DNA from: Bacteroidales bacterium
GTDB taxonomy: Bacteria > Bacteroidota > Bacteroidia > Bacteroidales > UBA932
Length of the DNA stretch: 64,000 bases
Reading direction: 5' to 3'
NCBI GenBank assembly: GCA_024693285.1
Contig: JAILLE010000045.1
Span: 61,758 to 125,757 of the forward strand
The notes under the pieces are model-generated. The model made no database searches. It was not told the origin of the DNA and worked only from the letters and a program-made list of their open reading frames with translations. This document shows, one piece after another, positions 63,731 to 64,000 of this stretch (the stretch's first letter is position 1; each line of letters begins with the position of its first letter). A program made the position numbers and the translations under genes.

Positions 63731-64000
63731 TACTCCTTCTTCATCTTTTTGGTTCCGGATATTGTGTATTCACCTGAATACCAATGTTTGTCTCCCTGTT
63801 TGGTCTGAACGGGCGTGAAGTCCATGGAATCTTTCGCGAATGAGCCGCCGTTGAGGTTTCCGTCAGCATCCTCGAATACTACCCGGATATTTTTTGTGAC
63901 TCCGAACAGATTATAAGACCCTGATGCTTTTCCAGAAGCGTCTGTCTCAATGTAAGCCAACTCTTCACGATGTTGCGCTGATATCAAGACAGGAGAGACC
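63730..64000 (-). CDS. rSAM-associated lipoprotein, C-terminal part (5' end outside window)
   Basis: About 90 C-terminal residues are visible; the frame stays open to the window edge, so the signal peptide and lipobox are not seen. YIETDASGKASGSYNLFGVTKNIRVVFEDADGNLNGG is followed by DSMDFTP, HWYSGEYTIS and a lysine-rich end. This resembles the lipoprotein partner of the rSAM/lipoprotein system, with a carboxypeptidase-regulatory-like beta fold. It is the probable substrate or carrier of the adjacent radical SAM enzyme. Confidence 0.75.
   Translation of the reverse strand, partial: VSPVLISAQHREELAYIETDASGKASGSYNLFGVTKNIRVVFEDADGNLNGGSFAKDSMDFTPVQTKQGDKHWYSGEYTISGTKKMKKE

Noticed and set aside
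1..64000. CRISPR arrays, rRNA, tRNA, transposases, prophage genes
   Set aside because: None was recognised on reading; a tRNAscan or Infernal run would be needed to exclude short RNA genes fully.

Overview
The window looks like a chromosome segment from a member of the Bacteroidales, probably an uncultured gut-type lineage. The evidence is Bacteroidetes-specific protein families (DUF5106 thioredoxin-like lipoprotein, TPR/coiled-coil LuxR-like regulator, rSAM/lipoprotein pair, C69 dipeptidase, OprP-type porin), several promoters of the TAnnTTTG (-7) type, and roughly balanced base composition. No rRNA, tRNA, CRISPR array, prophage or insertion sequence was recognised. The genes are mostly housekeeping, envelope and transport functions, packed into long co-directional runs.

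Layout. 1-8.2 kb (+): the 3' part of mfd, coaX, an outer-membrane barrel protein, a TPR protein, lptC and a PpiD-like foldase, ending in a clear terminator. 8.2-9.9 kb (-): ychF and a lipoprotein. 10-12.2 kb (+): a secreted EEP nuclease and galK. 12.2-17.7 kb (-): a CpXC protein, a small membrane protein, a YeiH-type transporter and a 1041-residue metalloprotease/propeller/barrel protein. 17.7-27.2 kb (+): DUF5106 lipoprotein, galM, thyA, folA, two tandem sodium symporters, a probable GH110 alpha-1,3-galactosidase, a sialate O-acetylesterase and a small membrane protein. With galK, this suggests use of terminal galactose and acetylated sialic acid from host glycans. 27.3-31.5 kb: a TPR/LuxR-like gene broken by an in-frame stop, queH (-) and a GH13 enzyme. 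31.5-32.2 kb is non-coding and rich in palindromes; it ends in a strong promoter with a GntR/YtrA-like operator. 32.2-37.9 kb (+): a MacB/FtsX-type ABC, periplasmic adaptor and TolC efflux operon. 38-41.4 kb (+): an S41 protease and a C69 dipeptidase.

41.4-48 kb (-): sufB-pnuC-sufC-sufD-ispE plus a membrane-anchored protein with an alpha/alpha-barrel-like C-terminus. aroC is divergent. 49.1-58.7 kb (-): a compact run of DUF47, a PiT-like membrane domain fused to a LuxR-type DNA-binding domain, an OprP-type porin, a lamin-tail lipoprotein, two CYTH or CYTH-like proteins, a DASS-type anion transporter, MgtC and an M28 peptidase. I read this as a candidate phosphate/polyphosphate sensing and handling locus. 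The PiT-like/LuxR fusion beside DUF47 is the most unusual architecture in the window. 58.8-64 kb (-): folD, purD, purH, a radical SAM enzyme and the C-terminal part of its cognate lipoprotein, arranged like one operon.

A second theme is short dispersed repeats inside or at the edge of essential genes. A 77-bp palindromic element sits in frame in ispE. A roughly 26-bp repeat occurs at four places, one in frame in purH and one supplying the folA stop codon. A different short repeat lies in the 41.4-kb gene and in the abnormal N-terminus of a shortened sufD.
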